This document shows positions 1 through 6,796 of a stretch of DNA of 17,971 nt, in pieces. The DNA is taken from assembly GCA_910584115.1 (NCBI GenBank), contig CAJTYN010000026.1, positions 7,352 to 25,322 of the forward strand, written 5' to 3'. The first letter of the stretch is position 1. Each line of letters opens with the position of its first letter. The stretch comes from an uncultured Lachnospiraceae bacterium. GTDB taxonomy: Bacteria; Bacillota; Clostridia; Lachnospirales; Lachnospiraceae. Both the position numbers and the translations under genes were made by a program. The notes under the pieces were generated by a model. The model saw nothing but the letters and a program-made list of their open reading frames with translations, was not told the origin of the DNA and searched no databases.

Positions 1-89
1 TCCATTTCTGTCCGCAGTTTCGCTACTTCCGCCTTCAGCTCGTCCATCTCGGCCCGCAGTCCGGCTATCTCAGTCCGGACCTCTGCGAT
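1..89 (-). repeat. 21-bp degenerate tandem repeat encoding heptads
   Basis: Residues 25 to 53 of the partial coiled-coil gene consist of consecutive 7-residue units of the form (I/M/V)-x-x-(V/L)-(R/K)-x-E. At DNA level this is a 21-base period whose copies share mostly the hydrophobic and Glu codons. The array is cut by the window edge, so the copy number is unknown. Confidence 0.6.
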
Positions 90-161
90 ATCATCCCGCA
101 ATGGCTCTATGGCTCTCGTCACGACCTCCGCGATCATTTCCAGATCTTTTGCCTCTAACAT
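1..161 (-). CDS. Partial coiled-coil protein of unknown function (N-terminal 53 residues)
   Basis: This is the 5' part of a gene that runs off the left edge. The ATG at 161-159 follows a strong GGAGG a few bases upstream. After about 22 residues the protein becomes a perfect heptad pattern: I25, I32, M39, V46 and M53 at position a, and V28, L35, L42 and L49 at position d, with Glu/Arg/Lys/Asp between them. This is a canonical parallel coiled coil, so the protein probably oligomerises or binds a partner. No catalytic motif or signal peptide is visible in the part present. Short acidic coiled-coil proteins of this kind are common in Clostridia and have no assigned role. It could also be the start of a longer structural protein, and the missing 3' end prevents a firmer call. 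Confidence 0.75.
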   Translation of the reverse strand, partial: MLEAKDLEMIAEVVTRAIEPLRDDIAEVRTEIAGLRAEMDELKAEVAKLRTEM

Positions 162-212
162 CTTCTCCTCCCCCCTTCCTTTTCTGTCCACCCATCATGC
201 CATATTTCCGAT

Positions 213-221
213 GATATAGCA
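213..221 (-). promoter_or_regulatory. Possible extended -10 element for the coiled-coil gene
   Basis: The AT-rich gap between putP and the coiled-coil gene (162-260) contains, on the minus strand, TGC followed by TATATC. This resembles an extended -10 box and lies about 50 bases upstream of the ATG. No good -35 box is found 17 bases further upstream. The call rests on AT content, position and a partial consensus match, so it is weak. Confidence 0.3.
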
Positions 222-260
222 ATAGCTTTTATAAAATGTTCCCGATATTTTGCAGATTTT

Positions 261-303
261 AATAAAACAGGCACAGTCATAAAGCTCTTCTGACTGCGCC
301 TGT
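261..303 (-). terminator. Rho-independent terminator after putP
   Basis: A 13-bp inverted repeat (267-279 and 291-303) with a single G-U pair closes an 11-base loop. On the minus strand it is followed by a T-rich stretch (TTTTATTAAAA). It begins 15 bases past the putP stop codon and ends the GH13-DUF5662-putP set. Confidence 0.85.
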
Positions 304-318
304 CCCATACGTTGTATC

Positions 319-1866
319 TTATCGCTCTGCACCTTTCTGCACCCGCTCAAACTCATCCAGAATCTCCTGTGAGGGTGCTCTTGTGGCCAGGCTGCACACC
401 ACGATCATCAGACTGCTCAGTGCAAAGCCCACCACCAATGAGTAAAGACCTGTGGCGGCTCCCAGTGTCTGTCCGCCTGCCAGCGGGATGTAATCCCATA
501 TGATGACGGCGAGGCCGCCGCTCAAGATCCCGGCCACAGCGCCTGCCAAGTTCGTCCTCTTCCAGAACAGGGAGAGCAGCACGATCGGACCGAACGCGGA
601 GCCTAAGCCCGCCCAGGCATTGGAGACGAGTCCCATGATACTGCTGTTGGGATCCCATGCGATGATGAAAGCCAGGATCGCCACCACCGCCACCGTGATC
701 CTGCTGATGCGCAGGACTTTCTTGCCGTCGGCTTCCGGATGGATGTAGCTGCGGTAGATATCCTCAGAGACTGAGGAGGCCGCCACCAGAAGCTGGGAGT
801 CTGCTGTAGACATGATCGCCGCGAGGATCCCGCACAGGAAGATGCCGCCGATAAAAGGCAGCGCCATATCCTTGGTAAATACTTTCGTGATCATCTCGAT
901 GAACACGCTCTCCGTGGAAGCCTGCCCCTCCGTTCCTAAGATCACCGGGTAAAGGTATGCGCGCCCCAGGACACCGATGACACACGCCGCGCCCAGGGAT
1001 AACGCCACCCAGACGATCGCGATCACCCGGGATTTCTTCAATTCTCTCTCATTCTTCACCGCCATGAAACGGGTCAGGATATGGGGCATGCCGCAGTAGC
1101 CCAGCCCCCAGGCCAGCTGGGAGATGATATCGATGGCCCGGTACGGTTTTCCGCCGTTTGAGAACAGGTTCAGATAGGCGTCCGCGCCGCCTGCCACCTG
1201 GCTCTGTTCCAGGAGGCCCCTAAAATCCCCTCCCACCAATGTCCAAGCCACGATCGGTACGGCCAGAAGCCCGATCAGCATCAATGTGCCCTGGATAAAG
1301 TCTGTCGTACACACGGCCATGAACCCGCCCATGAATGTATAGGCCAGGATGACCAGCGCACCGATCGCCAGAGCGACATGGTAATCCAGTCCGAAGACAG
1401 AATGAAACAGCGTCCCTCCCGCGGCCAGGGCCGAGGCCGTGTAGACCAGGAAGAAGACGACGATCACGATCGACGAGAGCAGGAGCAGGATCCTCTTCTC
1501 ATCCCGGAACCGGTTTTCAAAATAGGCCGGGAGCGTCAGCGAATTATTGGCGACGATGGTGTACCTGCGCAGCCGCGCCGAGATGAACACCCAGTTGCAC
1601 ACCGTGCCGATGAACAAGCCGATGGCGATCCACGACTGCCCCGTGCCCATGGCGTATATCGCCCCTGGCAGGCCCATCAGCAGCCATCCGCTCATATCCG
1701 ATGCCTGCGCCGAGAGCGCGGCCACCCAGCCGCCCAGTCCACGGCCTCCCAGGAAATAATCCTCCGCGTTGCTGGTCCTCTTCATGTACACGGCGCCGAT
1801 CACGACCATCATGGCCAGATAGATGACGAACGCCGACAAAATGATCAATACTGTACTGCCACTCAC
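319..1866 (-). CDS. putP: Sodium/proline symporter PutP
   Basis: A 515-residue inner-membrane transporter of the sodium:solute symporter family (SSS, TC 2.A.21) that imports proline with Na+. The polytopic sequence has about 13 hydrophobic segments. Residues matching Na+-site positions known from E. coli PutP are present: the ASDMSG stretch with D57, S59 and G60, and S353-T354 in IMSTADSQLL. The SEDIYR motif at 366-371 is typical of proline-type members. The start is GTG at 1866, which overlaps the upstream DUF5662 stop codon as GTGA and follows AGGAGG by eight bases, so translation is probably coupled. Length matches the family (about 500). Proline specificity is inferred from homology; uptake of a related solute is possible. 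Confidence 0.93.
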   Translation of the reverse strand: MSGSTVLIILSAFVIYLAMMVVIGAVYMKRTSNAEDYFLGGRGLGGWVAALSAQASDMSGWLLMGLPGAIYAMGTGQSWIAIGLFIGTVCNWVFISARLRRYTIVANNSLTLPAYFENRFRDEKRILLLLSSIVIVVFFLVYTASALAAGGTLFHSVFGLDYHVALAIGALVILAYTFMGGFMAVCTTDFIQGTLMLIGLLAVPIVAWTLVGGDFRGLLEQSQVAGGADAYLNLFSNGGKPYRAIDIISQLAWGLGYCGMPHILTRFMAVKNERELKKSRVIAIVWVALSLGAACVIGVLGRAYLYPVILGTEGQASTESVFIEMITKVFTKDMALPFIGGIFLCGILAAIMSTADSQLLVAASSVSEDIYRSYIHPEADGKKVLRISRITVAVVAILAFIIAWDPNSSIMGLVSNAWAGLGSAFGPIVLLSLFWKRTNLAGAVAGILSGGLAVIIWDYIPLAGGQTLGAATGLYSLVVGFALSSLMIVVCSLATRAPSQEILDEFERVQKGAER

Positions 1867-2426
1867 TGCTTTTTCCTCCTTCTCTTTCGCTCATCCGCCG
1901 GCAGATAGACCCGGCGGATATAGGCAAATGTCCTCTCTTCCCCCTTCTCCGATAACATCCGCAGCAGACCCTCCAGTTCACGCTTCGTGTCTTTATGCAT
2001 GAACCAGAGACGGTCCTTGTTCTTCAGATAATATTCCAGCGGGGCCGCATCCGTGTATGTATCCCCGCTGTAGTTCCTGCACGCGCTGATCCGGTCCATG
2101 ACCATCTCCACGATATATCTGCGGGGCATAGGCACCCCCGCGATCACTGTATCCACGCCCAGGGCATAATCCACCCAATACTCGAAATGATGCTTGTTGC
2201 GCCCTTTATGATGGAGCCAGGCGGTGGACAGCCCCCTCTCTTCCCGCTCACCATTATTGGGACTCCTGTACCCCTGGTAATATCTGCATCCCACCAGGAA
2301 TTCCACCGGCGAATATTTCGACAGATCGTGAAGGATCCCCTGTCTGTACAGACCCACGCGGAAACAATAGACCATGACCATCCATTTATGCCGTGTGATC
2401 GTCTTCAAATGCTTCCAGGGATGCAT
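1863..2426 (-). CDS. DUF5662 family protein
   Basis: A 187-residue protein recognised as DUF5662, a family frequent in Clostridia with no firmly established function (some database entries carry unsupported names such as catalase). Its hallmark motifs are H13-K14, H33-D34-L-S-K, the YYQG...RSPN segment at 49-57, and H72-H-K-G-R-N-K-H-H80 followed by EYW. The His/Asp set resembles a metal-binding or HD-like hydrolase active site; that is inference. The chosen ATG has an AAGGAGGTG site just upstream and gives the family's typical N-terminus. The frame is open back to 2720, but that extension is antisense-like arginine- and serine-rich sequence inside the GH13 gene. It overlaps the GH13 3' end by 41 bases, and its TGA overlaps the putP start. 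The C-terminus is highly basic (KRRRKKQ). Confidence 0.88.
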   Translation of the reverse strand: MHPWKHLKTITRHKWMVMVYCFRVGLYRQGILHDLSKYSPVEFLVGCRYYQGYRSPNNGEREERGLSTAWLHHKGRNKHHFEYWVDYALGVDTVIAGVPMPRRYIVEMVMDRISACRNYSGDTYTDAAPLEYYLKNKDRLWFMHKDTKRELEGLLRMLSEKGEERTFAYIRRVYLPADERKRRRKKQ

Positions 2427-4263
2427 GGCCACCTCCTTCTTGCAAAACATCTTCTTCTCCAGCCGCCAGCACCACGATGGTACGGGCCGGCACCAGCACA
2501 TAGTCCTCCTCGAACTGCGGCGCGTCCTGCTCTTCACCCCCACAGGTCCCCAGGACGGCCCTCCACCGCATTTCTTCCGGGATATTCGGGAGCGCCAGCC
2601 GCTGGGGTTCCCAGTACAGGTTGCAGGCCAGGTAGATGAATCCCTGCGCCTTTTCATCCTGCCCGTAGCCCTCATAATACATGATCCCCGCCTGACGGCT
2701 GGACGGCTCCGTATCCCCATACCAGGCCCGCTGTCCGTGATAGGATATATCCGGATACCCCAGGCTGCGGTAATCGACGCCCTGGGGCTCCCGGGCCATG
2801 TGCAGGACCTTGTGCTCCTTACGGAAAGCGATGACCTCCCGGACGAAATCCGTCAGCTCCCGAAACCGTTTGGCCCGGCCCCAGTCCACCCATCCGATCT
2901 CATTGTCCTGACAGTAGGCGTTGTTATTGCCCTGCTGGGAATTGCCGAACTCGTCGCCCCCGTAGAGCAGGGGAACGCCCTGGCTGAGCATGAGCATGAG
3001 GACGGCGTTCTTCACCTGGCGGTCGCGCAGCATCCGGACGGATCTTCTGCGGGTCGGACCTTCCACGCCGCAGTTCCAGGAATGGTCGTAGTCGCTCCCA
3101 TCCTGGTTGTCTTCCCGGTTCGCCTCGTTATGTTTCTTCTCATAACAGACCATATCCTGGAGGGTAAAGCCGTTCTGGTCCGCCATATGATTGATCACCG
3201 CATGGTCTTTTGGATTTCGCCGCATCCGGGCCAGGGCATTCCCCATGGATCCCTCGTCGCTCTTTAACCATCTGCGCATATCCACCTTAAAGCCCGCGTT
3301 GTACTCCGCCAGATTTTCACCCAGACCTCCGCCCTCGGATATCAGCTTCGTATGGCTGAGGAGCGGATCGGACGCCAAAAGCCCTCCCGGAACACCCGGC
3401 CCCACCAGATGGAAACCGTCGATGTGGTAATTGATCTTCCAGTGCCTGACCGCACAGAGCACCAGCAGCGGATCGCAGTCTTCCGGAAAATAAAATTCCA
3501 TGATGCATTCGATCCCGGCCGCGTGGAGCGCTCTCACCAATCCCCGAAACTCCTGTATCGGGTCTATGCTGTAACTGTATGCGCTCTTCGGGGCAAAATA
3601 AAACCCCTGTGTATACCCCCAGAAATTCAGCGGGAATCTCTCTTTCATCTTATACGCATACGCCAGCGGCATCTCCTGGGGCAGCATGATCTCCTGAAAC
3701 TCATAGGCCGGCATCAGCTCCAGCGCCGTGATGCCCAGCTCCTTCAGATACGGGATCTTCTCCGCAAGCCCGGCAAACGTCCCCTTCCGACGGACTTTGG
3801 AATTTCTGTGCATGGTGTAGCCGCGCACATGGACTTTGTAGATGATCGTGTCCTCATAGGGGGTCGCGAGAGGCTCTGTCTCCTCCCAGGCATCGTCCCC
3901 CGATGGAAAGAGGCCGCAGCGGATCTGATGGGGCGCCTGTGGATCCGGGAGTTCCCCGAAACCGCCGCATCCGCGCAGGAGCGGCGCGCAGGGATCCGGC
4001 GCTACTTGGCCGTCGATCCGGTAGTTATACTCGTCCCTTTTTGGATCCAGGCCTGTGACATGGACCGCCAGAAGGCCGCCTATCCGGTACTGGTCTGTCA
4101 GAGGGATCTCCTGCCAGGGCTCTGCCGCGCCTTTCTCATAGAACAGCAGGCTGGCTTCGCTGCCTTTCGGCACAGCCCGGACAAGATCGTATCCCCCTCC
4201 TCCCTCCGTAACTCCCAACACCCTGGGGTTTCCCTTCTTCAAGCTCAACATCCTGTCATCCAT
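2386..4263 (-). CDS. GlgX-like GH13 family protein, probably catalytically inactive
   Basis: A 625-residue homologue of glycogen debranching enzyme or isoamylase (GH13_11 type). An N-terminal beta domain similar to CBM48 (about 15-90) precedes a TIM barrel that opens at YKVHVRGYT (142-150). Family landmarks include NFWGY (213-217), GFYFAP (220-225), KHNEANR (377-383) and LLYGGDEFG (432-440), then a C-terminal beta domain. The four catalytic regions are damaged. Region I D-x-x-x-N-H reads E256...P260-E261. Region II GFRFD reads GFHLV, with H285 replacing Arg and V287 replacing the nucleophile Asp. Region IV HD reads Q363-N364. Only the acid/base Glu (E310) seems kept. The frame is intact, so it looks like a maintained pseudoenzyme, perhaps glycan-binding or regulatory. 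AAAGGAGG precedes the ATG. It is followed without a gap by DUF5662 and putP. Confidence 0.8.
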   Translation of the reverse strand: MDDRMLSLKKGNPRVLGVTEGGGGYDLVRAVPKGSEASLLFYEKGAAEPWQEIPLTDQYRIGGLLAVHVTGLDPKRDEYNYRIDGQVAPDPCAPLLRGCGGFGELPDPQAPHQIRCGLFPSGDDAWEETEPLATPYEDTIIYKVHVRGYTMHRNSKVRRKGTFAGLAEKIPYLKELGITALELMPAYEFQEIMLPQEMPLAYAYKMKERFPLNFWGYTQGFYFAPKSAYSYSIDPIQEFRGLVRALHAAGIECIMEFYFPEDCDPLLVLCAVRHWKINYHIDGFHLVGPGVPGGLLASDPLLSHTKLISEGGGLGENLAEYNAGFKVDMRRWLKSDEGSMGNALARMRRNPKDHAVINHMADQNGFTLQDMVCYEKKHNEANREDNQDGSDYDHSWNCGVEGPTRRRSVRMLRDRQVKNAVLMLMLSQGVPLLYGGDEFGNSQQGNNNAYCQDNEIGWVDWGRAKRFRELTDFVREVIAFRKEHKVLHMAREPQGVDYRSLGYPDISYHGQRAWYGDTEPSSRQAGIMYYEGYGQDEKAQGFIYLACNLYWEPQRLALPNIPEEMRWRAVLGTCGGEEQDAPQFEEDYVLVPARTIVVLAAGEEDVLQEGGGHASLEAFEDDHTA

Positions 4264-4292
4264 ACGGGCCTCCTTTTCTTGGTCGTTACTTT

Positions 4293-4318
4293 AAAAAGTC
4301 CGCCGCCGGATAGGCGGC
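4293..4318 (-). terminator. Short terminator after exoA
   Basis: On the minus strand GCCGCC, a five-base loop and GGCGGC (4302-4307 paired with 4313-4318) form a GC-rich hairpin. It is followed by GGAC and five T residues. The stem is short, so read-through into the GH13 gene, only about 30 bases further on, is plausible. Confidence 0.6.
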
Positions 4319-4329
4319 ATATATTCAGG

Positions 4330-5085
4330 TCACAGATCCAGCTCCAATCCTATGGGACAGTGGTCCGACCCCATGATCTGGCTGTGGATCTTCGCGTCCT
4401 GCAGGGCATCCGCGAGCTTCGGTGAGACGCAGAAATAGTCGATGCGCCACCCCGCGTTCCTGGCACGGGCGCCGTAGCGGTATGACCACCAGGAATACGC
4501 GCCCTCCAGATCCGGATAAAGATACCGGAATGTATCGATGAACCCGTGGGAGAGCATTTTCGTAAAACACGCCCGCTCCTCATCTGTGAAACCTGGATTT
4601 TTTCGATTGCGCTCCGGATTTTTCAGATCGATCTCCTGATGGGCCACGTTTAAGTCCCCGCAGAAGATCACCGGACACTCCTCTTCCAATCTGCACAGAT
4701 AGTCCAGGCAGTCCCGCTCCCAGTCCAGCCTGTAGGACAGCCGGGCCAGCCCGTCCTGAGAATTGGGCACGTACATATTGACCAGATAGAACTCGGGGAA
4801 CCTCAGCGTGACCATCCGCCCCTCCTGGTCATGTTCCTCGATGCCCATGCCGTAACGGACCTCCAGCGGCTCCCGCTTCGTGAAGACCGCCGTCCCGGAA
4901 TAGCCTTTTCTGCGGGCATAGGACCAATACTGCTCATAGCCCGGCAGTTCCAGCGCCACCTGCCCTTCCTGACATTTGCTCTCCTGGATACAGAAGATAT
5001 CCGCGTCCGCCTCCTGGAAAAAATCCTCGAATCCCTTTTTCATACAGGCGCGTATGCCGTTCACATTCCATGAGATCAGTCTCAT
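4330..5085 (-). CDS. exoA: Exodeoxyribonuclease III (AP endonuclease)
   Basis: A 251-residue Mg2+-dependent enzyme of the exonuclease III/APE1 family. It incises DNA at abasic sites and trims 3' ends in base excision repair. Motifs expected of the endonuclease/exonuclease/phosphatase fold are all present: N7 in SWNVNGIR, E35 in QESK, Y105 in NMYVPNS, D144 and N146 in GDLNVAH, D216 in WRIDYF, and the terminal S-D241-H242 pair. Length is normal for the Gram-positive type. The ATG follows GGAGG and a leader of about 37 bases from a TTGCAA-17-TATAAT promoter. It diverges from the DUF1292 gene and ends at a short hairpin. Both names exoA and xth are used for this gene. Confidence 0.95.
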   Translation of the reverse strand: MRLISWNVNGIRACMKKGFEDFFQEADADIFCIQESKCQEGQVALELPGYEQYWSYARRKGYSGTAVFTKREPLEVRYGMGIEEHDQEGRMVTLRFPEFYLVNMYVPNSQDGLARLSYRLDWERDCLDYLCRLEEECPVIFCGDLNVAHQEIDLKNPERNRKNPGFTDEERACFTKMLSHGFIDTFRYLYPDLEGAYSWWSYRYGARARNAGWRIDYFCVSPKLADALQDAKIHSQIMGSDHCPIGLELDL

Positions 5086-5128
5086 ATATGTCCTCCGTTC
5101 ATGAAATCTGCTCTTTTACCGTAACATT

Positions 5129-5157
5129 ATTATAGTTTTTTTCTCTAAACCTTGCAA
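5129..5157 (-). promoter_or_regulatory. Sigma-A type promoter of exoA
   Basis: On the minus strand TTGCAA (5157-5152), a 17-bp spacer and a perfect TATAAT (5134-5129) are seen. The predicted start near 5122 gives a leader of about 37 bases. The -35 box is palindromic and appears shared with the opposite promoter. Confidence 0.75.
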
Positions 5158-5180
5158 TCCCCTAATTTATCTGTTAAAGT
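5152..5180 (+). promoter_or_regulatory. Sigma-A type promoter of the DUF1292 gene
   Basis: TTGCAA (5152-5157), a 17-bp spacer and TAAAGT (5175-5180) give a reasonable but weaker promoter than the exoA side (-10 matches 4 of 6). The predicted start near 5187 leaves a leader of about 65 bases. Confidence 0.5.
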
Positions 5181-5251
5181 TAATATCAAGATCTAGATCG
5201 ATCTTAAATATGAACAGATAGAAACAGAATTTTAGAAACGAGGAAAAGATC

Positions 5252-5656
5252 ATGTCTCAAGAAAATGATAAAGACCTGCCAAACGCGGGCTGCTCACCTG
5301 CAGATTGTGCTTCCTGCACGAGTAATTGCTCATCGAATATCAACCAGGGGAATGGCAACACTCCCAGCACGATCACACTGACCATGGAAGACGACACGGA
5401 GGTGGACTGCGCCATCCTCACCGTATTCCCGGTGGAGGAGACGGAGTACATCGCCCTCCTGCCGCTGGACGACCAGGGAAAGAACCATGACGGTGAAGTC
5501 TTCCTGTTCGCTTTCAGCAAAACAGAGCAGGGCGACCCCATCCTGGCCAACATCGAAGACGAGGACGAGTATCGGGCGGCTTCAGAAGCCTTCGACCGGA
5601 TCTTGGAAAATGCCCGGAAGGATGAAGAGGCCGGAGTCCCCCTGGATGAGGAGTAA
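5252..5656 (+). CDS. DUF1292 domain protein with N-terminal cysteine cluster
   Basis: A 134-residue acidic, soluble protein and the only plus-strand gene. The DUF1292 domain (about 40-115) shows the family pattern ITLTMEDDTEVDCAIL...Y-I-A-L-L-P, then a segment ending in IEDEDEYRAASEAFD. DUF1292 proteins (the family of B. subtilis YrzB) are small beta-rich proteins of unknown function. In front of it lies C14-x4-C19-x2-C22-x3-C26, four cysteines in 13 residues, which could bind Zn2+ or an iron-sulfur cluster; this is inference from spacing. The ATG follows GAGGAAAAG at 5240-5248. The gene is monocistronic, diverges from exoA and ends at a strong terminator. The C-terminus is strongly acidic. 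Confidence 0.9.
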   Translation: MSQENDKDLPNAGCSPADCASCTSNCSSNINQGNGNTPSTITLTMEDDTEVDCAILTVFPVEETEYIALLPLDDQGKNHDGEVFLFAFSKTEQGDPILANIEDEDEYRAASEAFDRILENARKDEEAGVPLDEE

Positions 5657-5682
5657 AACAGGATCAAGACAGGAGTGATCTT

Positions 5683-5712
5683 AAGATCCCGCGCATCTTG
5701 CGGGATCTTTTT
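5683..5712 (+). terminator. Strong terminator after the DUF1292 gene
   Basis: A perfect 10-bp stem (5683-5692 and 5700-5709) with a 7-base loop runs into five T residues (5708-5712). On the minus strand the same hairpin lies just past dut but is followed only by TTAAG, so it would stop dut transcription less efficiently. Confidence 0.92.
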
Positions 5713-5728
5713 CATGGACTTAAGACCC

Positions 5729-6253
5729 TCATCTGCCGGTGGTGCTCCCCAGGCCGCCGTTGCGCACCTCTTTAGCCTCATCGTCCACCGTGATGCCGTA
5801 TTCCAGGAAGATCCCCTGCATGAACCCGGTCCCCGCGGGGATGGTCAGGGTCTTCCCCTCCTGGCTGTCGTTGGTGATCTTTGCCTGGATATGCCCTTCG
5901 TTGTCGGAATAAAAATAATCGCTGTCGATCACGCCCACTGTATTATCAAGCTGCATACGATATTTAAAACCGAGCCCGCTCCTGGGATAACAGGTCAGGA
6001 CCCAGCCCTCTTCCATCTCGGCCCGGATGCCCGTGGGGATCCGTATGCTCTCCCCAGGCCCCAGCGTGATCCGGACCGGTGCGTAAAAGTCATACCCCGC
6101 GCTGCCCCGGGTCGCCCTCTGGGGCATCTGGATCTGATCGTAGATGGACTGTACATCCTCCGCGCCGTCCAGAGGAAAGACCTTTAAGATCTCCTCCCAG
6201 TCTTCCCTGAAACGCTGGAAACTCACTTTATAAAATCGTCCTATCCGCCTCAT
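5729..6253 (-). CDS. dut: dUTP diphosphatase (trimeric dUTPase type)
   Basis: A 174-residue enzyme that hydrolyses dUTP to dUMP and pyrophosphate, keeping uracil out of DNA and supplying dUMP for thymidylate synthesis. The five trimeric dUTPase motifs appear in order: SAGYDFYA (51-58), PRSGLG (90-95), the LDNTVGVIDSDYF region (102-114) with likely catalytic D110, GTGFMQG (141-147), and RNGGLGSTTG (164-173). An N-terminal extension of about 40 residues precedes motif I. The DNEGHI insertion after motif III is a form I associate with clostridial enzymes. The motif V aromatic residue that normally stacks on uracil is Leu here. The ATG follows GGAGG and lies one base after the nrdG stop codon, so translation is probably coupled. 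Confidence 0.9.
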   Translation of the reverse strand: MRRIGRFYKVSFQRFREDWEEILKVFPLDGAEDVQSIYDQIQMPQRATRGSAGYDFYAPVRITLGPGESIRIPTGIRAEMEEGWVLTCYPRSGLGFKYRMQLDNTVGVIDSDYFYSDNEGHIQAKITNDSQEGKTLTIPAGTGFMQGIFLEYGITVDDEAKEVRNGGLGSTTGR

Positions 6254-6254
6254 G

Positions 6255-6767
6255 TCATCCTCCGTTTTTTGCCGCGCTGTCTGTCCACAGGATCACCCGG
6301 CCCTGCTCCAGGGTCTTTTTCACATCGATGACCCTCTGGTTGCTGCTGCCGACCCACTGCAGTCCCTGCTCTTTTTTCCCCACCTGAAATTCTCCGTCCG
6401 CCAACACGTCCAGATAGCCTACGATCTCCTGGTCCTTGATCTCTTCCCACAGATATCCCGTATAGAGCCAGATGGTCTTCGACGGGTATCTCTGGGTGAT
6501 CTCCCGGGCCAGGGCCGTGACTTCCGTGATATTGCGGATATGCAGGGGATCGCCGCCGCTGAATGTGATCCCGGAGATATAGTCTTTGTCCAATTCCTGA
6601 AAGATCTCCTGCTTTTGTGCATCGGTGAAGGGGAGTCCCCCGTTGGGATCCCATGTGATGGGGTTGTGGCACTGGGGACAGCAGTGGACGCATCCGGACA
6701 CCCACAGGACCACGCGCAGGCCCGATCCATTTAACATATCGTCTTTCGTGATATTATGGTAACGCAC
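6255..6767 (-). CDS. nrdG: Anaerobic ribonucleotide reductase activating protein (radical SAM)
   Basis: A 170-residue radical SAM enzyme that makes the glycyl radical on the class III ribonucleotide reductase NrdD, enabling dNTP synthesis without oxygen. The [4Fe-4S] motif is C26-x3-C30-x2-C33, and the SAM-binding stretch GITFSGGDP lies at 66-74. Length fits the family (150-180). The start is taken as GTG at 6767 because AGGAGG sits seven bases upstream; the next ATG (codon 11) has no such site. It begins 29 bases after pnp and is followed one base later by dut. No nrdD is in the window, so its partner must be elsewhere. Confidence 0.92.
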   Translation of the reverse strand: MRYHNITKDDMLNGSGLRVVLWVSGCVHCCPQCHNPITWDPNGGLPFTDAQKQEIFQELDKDYISGITFSGGDPLHIRNITEVTALAREITQRYPSKTIWLYTGYLWEEIKDQEIVGYLDVLADGEFQVGKKEQGLQWVGSSNQRVIDVKKTLEQGRVILWTDSAAKNGG

Positions 6768-6796
6768 ACCCGTCCCTCCTATGGATCTCTGCGATC

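Noticed and set aside
2427..2720. N-terminal extension of the DUF5662 frame
   Set aside because: It lies wholly inside the GH13 coding region and is Arg/Ser-rich shadow sequence. The ATG at 2426 has a strong ribosome binding site and gives the family N-terminus.
3352..4425. 357-codon open frame on the plus strand opposite the GH13 gene
   Set aside because: The opposite frame has clear GH13 motifs along its length; this one shows none and runs into exoA. Long antisense frames are expected at this GC content.
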